A DNA stretch of 64,000 nt from positions 62,001 to 126,000 of the forward strand of contig JAKAFP010000007.1 of the NCBI GenBank assembly GCA_021825925.1, written 5' to 3'. The position numbers were made by a program, and so were the translations under genes. Below, piece by piece: positions 52,826-61,281 of the stretch (position 1 is the stretch's first letter; each line of letters starts with the position of its first letter). Under the pieces are notes generated by a model. That model made no database searches, had not been told where the DNA came from, and saw only the letters and a list, made by a program, of their open reading frames with translations. Origin of the DNA: Chloroflexota bacterium. Lineage in GTDB: Bacteria; Chloroflexota; Anaerolineae; Anaerolineales; Anaerolineaceae.

Positions 52826-54961
52826 TTACATTAATTCCTGTTTTTCGAACAAATAATGCTTCGAGTCATCGATTCCTGGGCCAGAGATTGGCTTAACTTT
52901 TCCTTGGTGAATTCGAGTACACATCTGTGATCGACTGATTCCAAGTATTTTTGCCATCTGTGGTGCAGATAATCGGTTTTCCACTTTCAATTTTTCAACC
53001 TCGGATAATTTGAACAAATATTCATGGCAACCATCAATCTCTGAACCAGATACTGGTTTTAACCTACCGGTCCGCGCCCATTTTTGAACAGTAAGTATTC
53101 CAACCCTCAAAAATTTTGATGCTTGTTTTGAATCAATGTAGTTTTTACTGAAGTCAATAATCGAGGATTTGGAATAAAATGTGATTAGACAAATCTTTCC
53201 TACCGGGATAATCAAGCCGGATTTTGCCCAACGATGAATTGTGATTGTTTTTACACCCAAATCGTGTGCCAATTCTTTTTCCGAAACCCATTGATTCTTA
53301 TCGAGAAGTTCTTCCTTTAACTTCGTTGAAGTATCTATAGGTAACATAACAGTATTGACACAGATTTCTTCCCCTTCAACAATGGAAGCTGGATATTTTC
53401 CATCAAAAACTTTTTGTAGTATTTCACCAATTTCAAACCCCCACCCAGCTAATTGTCTCGAAATTTGAACAATCGTTTTTCCCTTTATTCGAACTGTCTT
53501 ATCGTTAACTGGGATGACTTTACTCACTTTTTGTAAACGTCGTTTGAAATCTTCAATTGATTCTCTCGTGATTGCCCATTCCGGCGAACCATCGGATGTT
53601 CGTCCGCCAATGGCTTCAAGATGATTATGTTTTAATAAGGAATTTACCAAAGTTTTTGATATACCTAACATTTCACAAGTCGTGGTCATATTGACAGTTT
53701 CAGACAATCTTTTTGAATATGCCAAAACGTCTTTCTGGCTGACAACAATCTTGTTTCTTTTTGTTTGTAGCTCCTTGGACTCTATTTTTCCACAATCAAC
53801 TAGCCGTTGGATTTTTGTCGGTAGAGATTTTATTTCTCTCGAAGCCAAAGAAACCGTAATATATTTAAATTTTTCTTTTAGTTGTGGATTTTCGAGCATT
53901 CTTCTAGATTTTGCTATTCCTGGGTATAGAATTTCTGCTTCATTGACTAGGAATTCATTAAATGCTTCTTGTAAAAATTCAAATTCTTCAGATAACCATC
54001 TTTTTTCCAACCATCCCCAATATAGATTCCCTAATCCGAGGGAAACATTTTTATTTTTACTCTCATCGGCATAATCTCTCCAAAACCCTTCCATACAAAA
54101 AGGAAATGCAAAAAGGGGAGTTATTGCAGATATGTTTAGTTTATGAAGGTATTTATTTGGAAGTATCCATTTCTCCAAATCCTGATTTTTAAGTTTTGAA
54201 ATGTCAAAATCAGGGAAGGCATGTAGATGTTTCCAATCTCCCTTTTTTTGAATACAATGCTTAAGACCTGTAAATAGTTTATATTGTGTATTTATTGAAA
54301 CCCCTTCAATTAAAGACCGAGGTTCACCCATTCCCATCCAACTATTTAGTACAAGTTGGACACCTATTGACAAACCATCTTCAGAAATACTGCAAGTTTC
54401 AGAGCTTCGTAAGTCAAAATTACATTTAGGGCAATGACAATTTACGATGTCGCTTACCGATAGATTGCTTCCGCACTTATCACAATAGTCAATTAATAAA
54501 TTGTTGTGTTTTAAACACACTGTTGTAGACAATAGATGCCACTCAAGTTTGTAATATGCGGCTTCAACCAAACATGAAGGACAAAAAGCAGTCTGTTTTA
54601 TGGAACGACAACTTCTACGACAGGTTTCATGGCTGGAAAGGTAAACATCTTCTCCTGTAGACAGGGTAATGAATTCAGGCCTTTTTTCGAAGGGAACAAA
54701 AATATCAGCGAATTTGTGAACAGTGTGATGGATTGACCTCCCTTCTGGCAGCCCACATAACTGTTCAATCGCTTTATATGTTTCTGGGCGAGTCGGATTA
54801 TCCAAGTTATCTTTTTCGCCAAACAAGCAAGTACGTTCATTAATTACACTTTTAAAAATTCCGTACGAATCATAGCTATTTGCATAAGCAGTTCGAAGTA
54901 GATATGATGGAAGGAACTCATCAGGATATATTGTTGGTACTCGTAAAAAAGATTCTGTCAT
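52826..54961 (-). CDS. tniQ: TnsD-like target-selector TniQ with tandem HTH modules
   Basis: This 711-residue protein has the TniQ N-terminal region (VPTIYPDEFLPSYLLRTAY, residues 8-26) and zinc fingers with CPSC, CLKH, CDKCG and CHCPKC (about 127-180). The C-terminal half carries repeated HTH modules, each with a helix pair and a short wing: about 367-418, 421-475 (TTCEMLGISKTLVNSLLKH), 556-602 (SEKELAHDLGVKTITIHRWA), 608-656 (DSKQASKFLRVGILTVQKWA) and 661-710 (SAPQMAKILGISRSQM). As in TnsD, it would bind the attachment site and recruit TnsC. Position of the element points to the gyrB 3' end as that site. It starts two bases after the tnsC stop. Confidence 0.88.
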   Translation of the reverse strand: MTESFLRVPTIYPDEFLPSYLLRTAYANSYDSYGIFKSVINERTCLFGEKDNLDNPTRPETYKAIEQLCGLPEGRSIHHTVHKFADIFVPFEKRPEFITLSTGEDVYLSSHETCRRSCRSIKQTAFCPSCLVEAAYYKLEWHLLSTTVCLKHNNLLIDYCDKCGSNLSVSDIVNCHCPKCNFDLRSSETCSISEDGLSIGVQLVLNSWMGMGEPRSLIEGVSINTQYKLFTGLKHCIQKKGDWKHLHAFPDFDISKLKNQDLEKWILPNKYLHKLNISAITPLFAFPFCMEGFWRDYADESKNKNVSLGLGNLYWGWLEKRWLSEEFEFLQEAFNEFLVNEAEILYPGIAKSRRMLENPQLKEKFKYITVSLASREIKSLPTKIQRLVDCGKIESKELQTKRNKIVVSQKDVLAYSKRLSETVNMTTTCEMLGISKTLVNSLLKHNHLEAIGGRTSDGSPEWAITRESIEDFKRRLQKVSKVIPVNDKTVRIKGKTIVQISRQLAGWGFEIGEILQKVFDGKYPASIVEGEEICVNTVMLPIDTSTKLKEELLDKNQWVSEKELAHDLGVKTITIHRWAKSGLIIPVGKICLITFYSKSSIIDFSKNYIDSKQASKFLRVGILTVQKWARTGRLKPVSGSEIDGCHEYLFKLSEVEKLKVENRLSAPQMAKILGISRSQMCTRIHQGKVKPISGPGIDDSKHYLFEKQELM

Positions 54962-54963
54962 AA

Positions 54964-55920
54964 TTACCTAGTCGTTAAAGTGCCACTAATGTCAATTCGC
55001 TTTTTCGGCATTTCCGCTTTTTCTGTAGGTGATACAAAATTTTCATCCGCACCTGTTTTGAAAGGGTTCTCTTTATTTGGTAAATAATCAGAAATTCTTT
55101 GACGAAATGCTTCCGATAAATCACGAAGCTCAATCGAACTACGCTTACTTTCTACCGCACTCAAACCAGCATATCTAACTAAATTCATAATATTACCTAC
55201 GATTCCATCAGTAGAATAAAATATTCGGTAAAGCATCTCTACCCTTGGAACAGCAGCCGTTAGCGGCAAATTAACAACCTTCTCTGCAAATTGTATAAAC
55301 ATTGAAAACTCTTTAATACTGACTTCATTTGTCCACTTGAACGGTTCAAGTTTTTCTCGACATGCAAACAATCGGGATAACTGATTATTTGCCTTCAATA
55401 TTCTGCTCACCTTTCCATCAATTCCAACAACAAGAAACGGGATTCCCGTTTGCTTTATAAGCATTTTTAACCAATCTGATACCAGATTCATTATGTGATT
55501 TGTTTCGGAATCAATTAGATTCGAAAATTCGTCCAGAATCACAAGTTCAACACCACATGTTTTTATTAATCCCACCAACCTAGTATTCATCGACCATAGA
55601 GTACCTTTATTTGCACCTGGGTCACCTAATTGTTGAAGTAAGCAAGAAGCTGTTCCTTTCACAGTGGCAGGCGAAGGAATTTCGGCATAAAAAACTGGAA
55701 TTATCGTGCCGTTTTCGGTTTCTCGCCTTGGGAACATACTTGAATAATCTTTTACAAGGGTCGATTTACCAGCACCAGATTCACCTTCAAGAGACATACA
55801 CTGGGGTTCGAGAGTGGTTTTTGAAAGTTCTTGACATCTCTGAATTTCCTTGTGTAATTCTTTAAAACGAGGATAACGGACAAAACGTGCATTTAAACTT
55901 GCTATTGTTTGTTCAGTCAT
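54964..55920 (-). CDS. tnsC: TnsC-like transposition AAA+ ATPase
   Basis: This 318-residue AAA+ protein links target selector to transposase. Walker A is GESGAGKST (residues 46-54) and Walker B VELVILDEF (Asp130-Glu131), followed by sensor-like residues in FLVVGIDGK. The compact size is typical of TniB/short TnsC. It probably forms filaments or rings on target DNA that recruit TnsAB and give target immunity. It lies between tnsB (14-base gap) and tniQ (two-base gap) in one operon. Confidence 0.9.
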   Translation of the reverse strand: MTEQTIASLNARFVRYPRFKELHKEIQRCQELSKTTLEPQCMSLEGESGAGKSTLVKDYSSMFPRRETENGTIIPVFYAEIPSPATVKGTASCLLQQLGDPGANKGTLWSMNTRLVGLIKTCGVELVILDEFSNLIDSETNHIMNLVSDWLKMLIKQTGIPFLVVGIDGKVSRILKANNQLSRLFACREKLEPFKWTNEVSIKEFSMFIQFAEKVVNLPLTAAVPRVEMLYRIFYSTDGIVGNIMNLVRYAGLSAVESKRSSIELRDLSEAFRQRISDYLPNKENPFKTGADENFVSPTEKAEMPKKRIDISGTLTTR

Positions 55921-55934
55921 TTAATGGTTTTCTC

Positions 55935-57959
55935 CTAGAATGTTGTTTTTTGATTTGCTGGGATGCCGTCAGCGACTTCCCATCCTTCAGACATATCATT
56001 TGATGAAGTGATTTCTATATCCATCAGTTGATTTTTTACTACTTTAACTTCTTGTGGTTTCGGCAACAATTTTGGTTTATTCTCCTTTTCTGCGAGACTT
56101 TTTGGTTTTCCCCCAGTATCCCAACGATTAATTTTGGCTCGATGTGTAACTTTCGAACGGCTACGACCTGCATCCACAATTTCTTGGATTTTTATTTTTG
56201 CCCTTCCTAAAGCTGCCAAATTTTCTTTGTCCCCTTCTACTTTGGCATATTGTTTTATAACTTTATGTTTCCAAGAGGATAGATTTTCAGTATATTCTTG
56301 GTCTAGTGCAGGTACTTCTATATAAGTTTGCTCATATTCATTAAAAACATGAATTCGGCTTAAGTCACCGGGATGATACTTAATTTTTACTTTTTCACCT
56401 CTTTTCTTTAATCGCAAATATGCCAGATCTTGACAGTTATAGCGAATACAATCGACATCGATTCCATATTTATGAATCGTTCTATAATCGACCCTACCCA
56501 ATAAAATCCGTAGTCTTTCAGCATCTCTCGGTAGCCGTGGGAAAAAATTTGTATCTAATGCATTTTCCCATCTTCGAGCTGGGACACCTTTAAGCCCTTG
56601 ATGAAATCGTTCACAATACTCATCTACAATATAGATATTCAGTATTTTCTCCAACTCATTTACCGAAATACATGCCAATTTTTCACTTTGGTAATCACTC
56701 TTTTCTAAGAAATTTGAAAAGGTTGTTCCAGGCAATTGATGAAACAGTTGCGAGTTGATAGTTCTAAAATTTCTTTCGACTCCTCCCTTGAATTCAGGAG
56801 TCTTTACCGGAGCAATTGCTAAAACAATTCCAAGGGATTCACATGCATCAGTTAAGTCTTTTCCAATTAGTTCCTTCCCTTGGTCTACGACAAATGTATT
56901 TGGAATTCCATATGCAATCCAATCATGTTCAGTTCCATATATTTTTTTTACATCCGGTTTTGGCAAAATAGAAAGATACAAACATTCCAAGACAGAATAA
57001 TAAGAGGGTGGTTCAAACCCCAAGTAATACCCTAGTGGATAACGAGTTGCCATATCGAGAGCAAAACTAATAGTGCATCGGCCTAACGGTAGGTTATCAT
57101 TTTCATCGATAACAATTAAATCTGTCTTTGTGTGGTCAAATTCAACACGTTCCAAAGGCAAATCAGGATATTTTGTTTTACCAACTTGTTTAATCATCTT
57201 TCCAGCAATTTTCTTGCCATATTTTCCTGTCAACCTATCTTTATAATCCAAGGATTCTATACGCCTTGCTACTGTTGAGAGGGCTGGAACTGATAATTGT
57301 TCGGTCCTTGGTCGAAACCGGTTTTCTTCTTCGATTCGTGCGGCTAATACTGCCAAAGTTCCGTGCACTGATGATTCTTCGCGGGAAGATACTGGCGAAT
57401 TGATAACAGAATCAACTAAGTTCAAAACCTCTATTGGCAGACGTGATTTTCCAGGGCCACCTTTTCGCTTTACATTGGGTATTAAGCAACGAATCTCCCC
57501 TCCTCCTGATTCATAGTCTGCTATCCAACGATAAAGTGACCGAACTGACATAGGTTGGCGAGCTTTTTTTGCTTCTTCATACAATTGGTTTGACCTTTCT
57601 ATAAACAACTTATGTGTTCTATCAGTTCCTAGAAGCAGTAGTGGTGTTATCGCTTGGAGACGAAATTGGGCTATATCCACAAGATGTGGTGCGTAATCCG
57701 CAAGGTCAATATTAAATTCTTCTGGATGTGGAACGGAGGCATTCTCATTTTTTCGTTTTATTCGAGTTTGGGTTAAGAAACTAAGTTTTCCGTTTTGTAA
57801 TTCCTTAACTAATTCATCCAATGTGCGAGTAATGATTACGTTACTATCTACTTCCTGCAGAGTAATCTTTTGACCATTATCCAGAGTATGGTTTAATACT
57901 TCATATTGGATGGAGTTGTAAGTAACTTTCGTACCGATACTAAACCGATGAGATGTCAT
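55935..57959 (-). CDS. tnsB: TnsB-like DDE transposase
   Basis: This 674-residue transposase joins transposon 3' ends to target DNA. N-terminal HTH domains (about 100-240, including SVRSLYRWIADYE and SVPALSTVARRIESL) would bind the end repeats. The RNase H-fold core has Asp275 in FDHTKTD, Asp359 in FVVDQGKEL and Glu395 in GGVERNFRT, with a D-35-E spacing. A beta-barrel and a C-terminal tail follow; the tail may contact TnsC. It overlaps tnsA by four bases. Confidence 0.93.
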   Translation of the reverse strand: MTSHRFSIGTKVTYNSIQYEVLNHTLDNGQKITLQEVDSNVIITRTLDELVKELQNGKLSFLTQTRIKRKNENASVPHPEEFNIDLADYAPHLVDIAQFRLQAITPLLLLGTDRTHKLFIERSNQLYEEAKKARQPMSVRSLYRWIADYESGGGEIRCLIPNVKRKGGPGKSRLPIEVLNLVDSVINSPVSSREESSVHGTLAVLAARIEEENRFRPRTEQLSVPALSTVARRIESLDYKDRLTGKYGKKIAGKMIKQVGKTKYPDLPLERVEFDHTKTDLIVIDENDNLPLGRCTISFALDMATRYPLGYYLGFEPPSYYSVLECLYLSILPKPDVKKIYGTEHDWIAYGIPNTFVVDQGKELIGKDLTDACESLGIVLAIAPVKTPEFKGGVERNFRTINSQLFHQLPGTTFSNFLEKSDYQSEKLACISVNELEKILNIYIVDEYCERFHQGLKGVPARRWENALDTNFFPRLPRDAERLRILLGRVDYRTIHKYGIDVDCIRYNCQDLAYLRLKKRGEKVKIKYHPGDLSRIHVFNEYEQTYIEVPALDQEYTENLSSWKHKVIKQYAKVEGDKENLAALGRAKIKIQEIVDAGRSRSKVTHRAKINRWDTGGKPKSLAEKENKPKLLPKPQEVKVVKNQLMDIEITSSNDMSEGWEVADGIPANQKTTF

Positions 57960-58603
57960 GCGTTTTCCTCCACTTTATATTCCAATTGAATAGTCGTATT
58001 TGGGGAAATTAGGCCACTTTCTATTGGCATTGAAAGACGATGGTGATAAGTCAAGTGAAAGATGGCTGGATAAATCCTATTTCTTTCATAGCTAGTTAAA
58101 TGATTTTCTATTTCCGCTAATCGAGCATTTGGGTTATCCTGTAAATACGAATATATCGCGGCAACAAGTTCTGGTTGGATTTCAAATCGTGAAAAACCAG
58201 TCAGGAATTTTATATTTTTCAATCGACAACCTGCCCTGATGAGTTCATCAGTAATAACCTGAAACCCCCATTCACCATCCTTACACCAACGTTCAGCAAC
58301 TTCGAATTTAATTCGATTTTTTGAGGAATTAATAAATCTCTTTGGTTTGCATTCATAAAGCCAATTTTCTCCATTTACCACTGCATGAAAATCAGGAGTA
58401 TAGGAATACGATTTTCCATTTATCTTGTAATCTATCCGAATAGGTTGTTCTTCAAAATGAGTAATTCGTTTATCGTAATCAAGGAGGTATATAAAATCCC
58501 GCTCCAATCCAGATTCAAAATGAATCATGCGATTCATTTTGAAAGACGGGTATTTCCCAGTAAAACTTCCACTGTGATTTTGCGGTTTACGAACAGGCGA
58601 CAT
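57956..58603 (-). CDS. tnsA: TnsA-like endonuclease
   Basis: This 215-residue restriction-like nuclease cuts the transposon 5' ends, giving cut-and-paste movement. Catalytic residues are Glu34 in FESGLERD, Asp71 in YTPDF and the ECK of WLYECKPK (Glu84, Lys86). The C-terminal part (LAEIENHLTSYERNRIYPA) is a winged-helix-like domain that in Tn7 contacts TnsC. It is the first gene of the tns operon, facing a divergent Xre regulator. Confidence 0.9.
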   Translation of the reverse strand: MSPVRKPQNHSGSFTGKYPSFKMNRMIHFESGLERDFIYLLDYDKRITHFEEQPIRIDYKINGKSYSYTPDFHAVVNGENWLYECKPKRFINSSKNRIKFEVAERWCKDGEWGFQVITDELIRAGCRLKNIKFLTGFSRFEIQPELVAAIYSYLQDNPNARLAEIENHLTSYERNRIYPAIFHLTYHHRLSMPIESGLISPNTTIQLEYKVEENA

Positions 58604-58872
58604 TAAATAATCCTCCGAAATTTGGTTATCAGGGTTAATTTCTAATTCTCTTTTTTAGGTAGTTCAGGTTCAAGCGATATATTACTGTTGTTGAATAATT
58701 ACTCTAGTCAAAATGCTAAAAACAAAATAAAATAAATAAGAAGATGTTGCACATTTCGTGTGGCCTACTTATGTAGCGCATCTTATTTACACTACTATTA
58801 TACCGGTAATTTCAGTCCATGTCAATGGTAATTCGACGGTAATATTGGCAATGTCTTTTAATTGAGGTTTAT
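58604..58872. promoter_or_regulatory. divergent regulatory region between tnsA and the Xre gene
   Basis: Four related hexamers precede the Xre gene: GGTAAT at 58805, 58827 and 58838, and GGCAAT at 58847. Steps of 22, 11 and 9 bases place them roughly on one DNA face. AAGATG at 58741 and CATCTT at 58776 form an inverted pair. The TTGGCAATG at 58845-58853 also matches the transposon-end site at 48811. These are probable operators of the Xre protein for its own gene and for the tns operon. Confidence 0.5.
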
Positions 58873-59823
58873 ATGGTAACTTTTGGCTCATGGATACAAA
58901 AACTGCGAAAAGACTCCGGTATTGACTTACGAACAATTGGTCAAATCTCCGGCATCCATTTCACTTCCATTGGTCGCATTGAAAAGGGACAAAACGACCC
59001 GACTCTTGAAAGTGCTGTCAAGATAACTACCGCATTGAAAGGTAATCCTTCCGAGTTATGTCAATTAATCACTGGAACGACTCCCCCATCACCATACATC
59101 CTAGATAATAATTCTCATATGTTCCCAACCATAGAAGATGTTTTATTATTTGAAAAACTAATTATAGAAAAACCGAAATCCACCGGAGAATATTTTGCTC
59201 ATTTGTTGAATAAGGTTGTCGATTTATTCTCTCCAAATGAAGAAATTTATCGGAAAGATTTACCAAATCCTTTTCAAAATAAGGAAGTCGAGTGGTTAAA
59301 TGAATCATTATTAAAACCGACCTTTTCAGCCATCGACGTTCAAAAATTCTTACTTCATCCCTCACGAAGTAATATCTCATTTATTCTTACCCCCAAATGT
59401 AACTATCCTGAACAATTTGATCCTGGGATTATTATAAAAATATATATGAACAACGGTGTCCTAATAGCTGAAGATTTGGTACGGTACACGATAAATGAAT
59501 TTGAAAACTCGGAATTTACATCTTTTACTGACGACAAAAAAATTATTCACAAATTTATAAAAATTCAACAAATAATATCAAAAATTGAAGAACAGAATCA
59601 GTTTTCGGGTATTAAACTAAGTGATATAGTTTTGGTAAACAACAAATTTTCCAACCAAGGGGAAATCTTTATGATGGCATGGAATGCGGCAAGTGAGGAA
59701 ATCCGAGTTAAAGTTCAACTTAACGCTTCTAATGCTGCAAGATTATTGATAATAATGAGCCGCTATCTATCCACCCTTAATAACCCTGAACCAGACTGGC
59801 TAAATAGATTGCACAATTTATAA
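58873..59823 (+). CDS. Xre-family regulator divergent from the tns operon
   Basis: This 316-residue protein has an N-terminal Xre HTH (IDLRTIGQISGIHFTSIGRI followed by EKGQNDPTLESAV, residues about 16-48). A large C-terminal part (about 70-316) has no recognised domain and could sense a partner or ligand. GAGG precedes the ATG. It may repress transposition, as Cro/Xre-like regulators do in several Tn7-like and CRISPR-associated Tn7 elements; that is inference from position. Confidence 0.8.
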   Translation: MVTFGSWIQKLRKDSGIDLRTIGQISGIHFTSIGRIEKGQNDPTLESAVKITTALKGNPSELCQLITGTTPPSPYILDNNSHMFPTIEDVLLFEKLIIEKPKSTGEYFAHLLNKVVDLFSPNEEIYRKDLPNPFQNKEVEWLNESLLKPTFSAIDVQKFLLHPSRSNISFILTPKCNYPEQFDPGIIIKIYMNNGVLIAEDLVRYTINEFENSEFTSFTDDKKIIHKFIKIQQIISKIEEQNQFSGIKLSDIVLVNNKFSNQGEIFMMAWNAASEEIRVKVQLNASNAARLLIIMSRYLSTLNNPEPDWLNRLHNL

Positions 59824-60178
59824 CAATATTTTTTTATTTTCGATAATCTTATGCGCAAACAAAAAATTCCATCAAGCGACTATAGTCATCAGTATTAAGA
59901 CAATTTCTATATCATTCTATCGTGTTTCATTGTTTCAATATTAATTAATTTTTGATTACAGCAGGTTTAATATCAGATAATCAATGAATCATCCATTCTC
60001 TATGTAAGGCTAAAAACTTAATTACTCAAGAAAATAATAATTATATTAATGTAAGGAAATAATATTTATTATATTATATATAATTATCTAATTTTTGATT
60101 AATTTGTGATATACTAGTAATATAAGTTTTGAAAGAATAACTTTTTTATCTTCAACAATAGATAAAGGAGATAACAAA
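59824..60178. promoter_or_regulatory. AT-rich intergenic region with promoter
   Basis: No gene is seen. Near its right end TTGATT (60095), 17 bases, TAATAT (60118) and an overlapping extended -10 TGATATACT (60107-60115) could drive the gene at 60179, which has AAAGGAG as ribosome binding site. The left two thirds is low-complexity AT. Confidence 0.5.
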
Positions 60179-61093
60179 ATGAACCGACAAATAGCCCTTA
60201 TCCCAACCCCACAAGACTTATACAAAATTGCTCACCATATCCCAGAGCTAGAACGAAATCAAGTCGAACAATCTACAGAAGAAAAAGAACATTTGGAGGA
60301 ATTAATTAGTGTTTTTTTTCGCGCAGCACTTGACGATTCTGAAGGAGTAATTACAGAAGAAATGTTGATGGTGGCTGATAATCTCTATGGGCCAGGAATG
60401 TCAAACATAATTGCTAGTTCTCTTGGGGTTGGAACAGGAGAATTACGGAAACTTCTATCTAAGAAAATAACTAAATCATGCAGACAATGCCATAAGCCAT
60501 TTACCGTTGTGGAACAACGTGTAGTTAATGGATATAGTGATAATGGTGGGACTCTTTGTCCGGCTTGCTCAAAACTAGAATGTGAAAAAAATGAGAAAAC
60601 AAAACGAAGTGAGGCTGATTATCGCACTCGCATGTTAGAGTTTGATAATCAACTATTACTAAATAATGAAGATGATTTGTTTGAAAATCCAGATTTTATT
60701 GAAATGATTGAAAAATTCGCACGAAATTGGATTGTAGGAGCTAATAATAATTTTATTGATGGAGTGCCTTATCGTGGTGGCTGCATGTTATGTGGTACAA
60801 AACCTGTCCGAGTTTTTGTTCGGGATTTAAATATTCTCACTTCAACAATAAAGTCAATTTGGGATTATTGGGAAAATCGCCGCAAAGAGGTTCAACAAGA
60901 GCCATATATTCCGTTTCCCCCACTTCAGAAAAACTCTCAATTTCTTTCGCGATTTAGCCCAACTGGTTATTTCGATTCGATGTTATATTATCCAATCCTT
61001 AAATTTCCACTGATAATTTTATGTGAGAATTGTGGAAAAAATAATGCTTATAATTTTATCGATATACTGGGAGTTGATTTCAATAGTAGATAG
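60179..61093 (+). CDS. Cys-rich hypothetical cargo protein
   Basis: This 304-residue protein is not recognised. It has a first CxxC pair pattern CRQCHKPF and CPACSKLEC (about residues 101-130), a second CMLCGTKPVRVF (about 201), and a last LCENCGKNNAYN near residue 281. That makes at least three zinc-ribbon-type knuckles, suggesting metal or nucleic-acid binding. The middle stretch is acidic and helical. It stands alone with its own promoter between the Xre gene and the HipA locus. Confidence 0.65.
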   Translation: MNRQIALIPTPQDLYKIAHHIPELERNQVEQSTEEKEHLEELISVFFRAALDDSEGVITEEMLMVADNLYGPGMSNIIASSLGVGTGELRKLLSKKITKSCRQCHKPFTVVEQRVVNGYSDNGGTLCPACSKLECEKNEKTKRSEADYRTRMLEFDNQLLLNNEDDLFENPDFIEMIEKFARNWIVGANNNFIDGVPYRGGCMLCGTKPVRVFVRDLNILTSTIKSIWDYWENRRKEVQQEPYIPFPPLQKNSQFLSRFSPTGYFDSMLYYPILKFPLIILCENCGKNNAYNFIDILGVDFNSR

Positions 61094-61281
61094 ATTGTGA
61101 TTAGGTAGTTTCGTTTTCGATAATTAGAGATTATCGAAACCAACGTGTTTTCTAAAGATTGCTCAACTTTCTGGTAATTCATTACCGAATAGATGAAAAA
61201 ACTAACCTTTCTAGCAATAAATTGCCAAATATCTTTTCTAAAATTTTCTTGTTAATCACGCGAAAAGATGGAGATTGCCAA

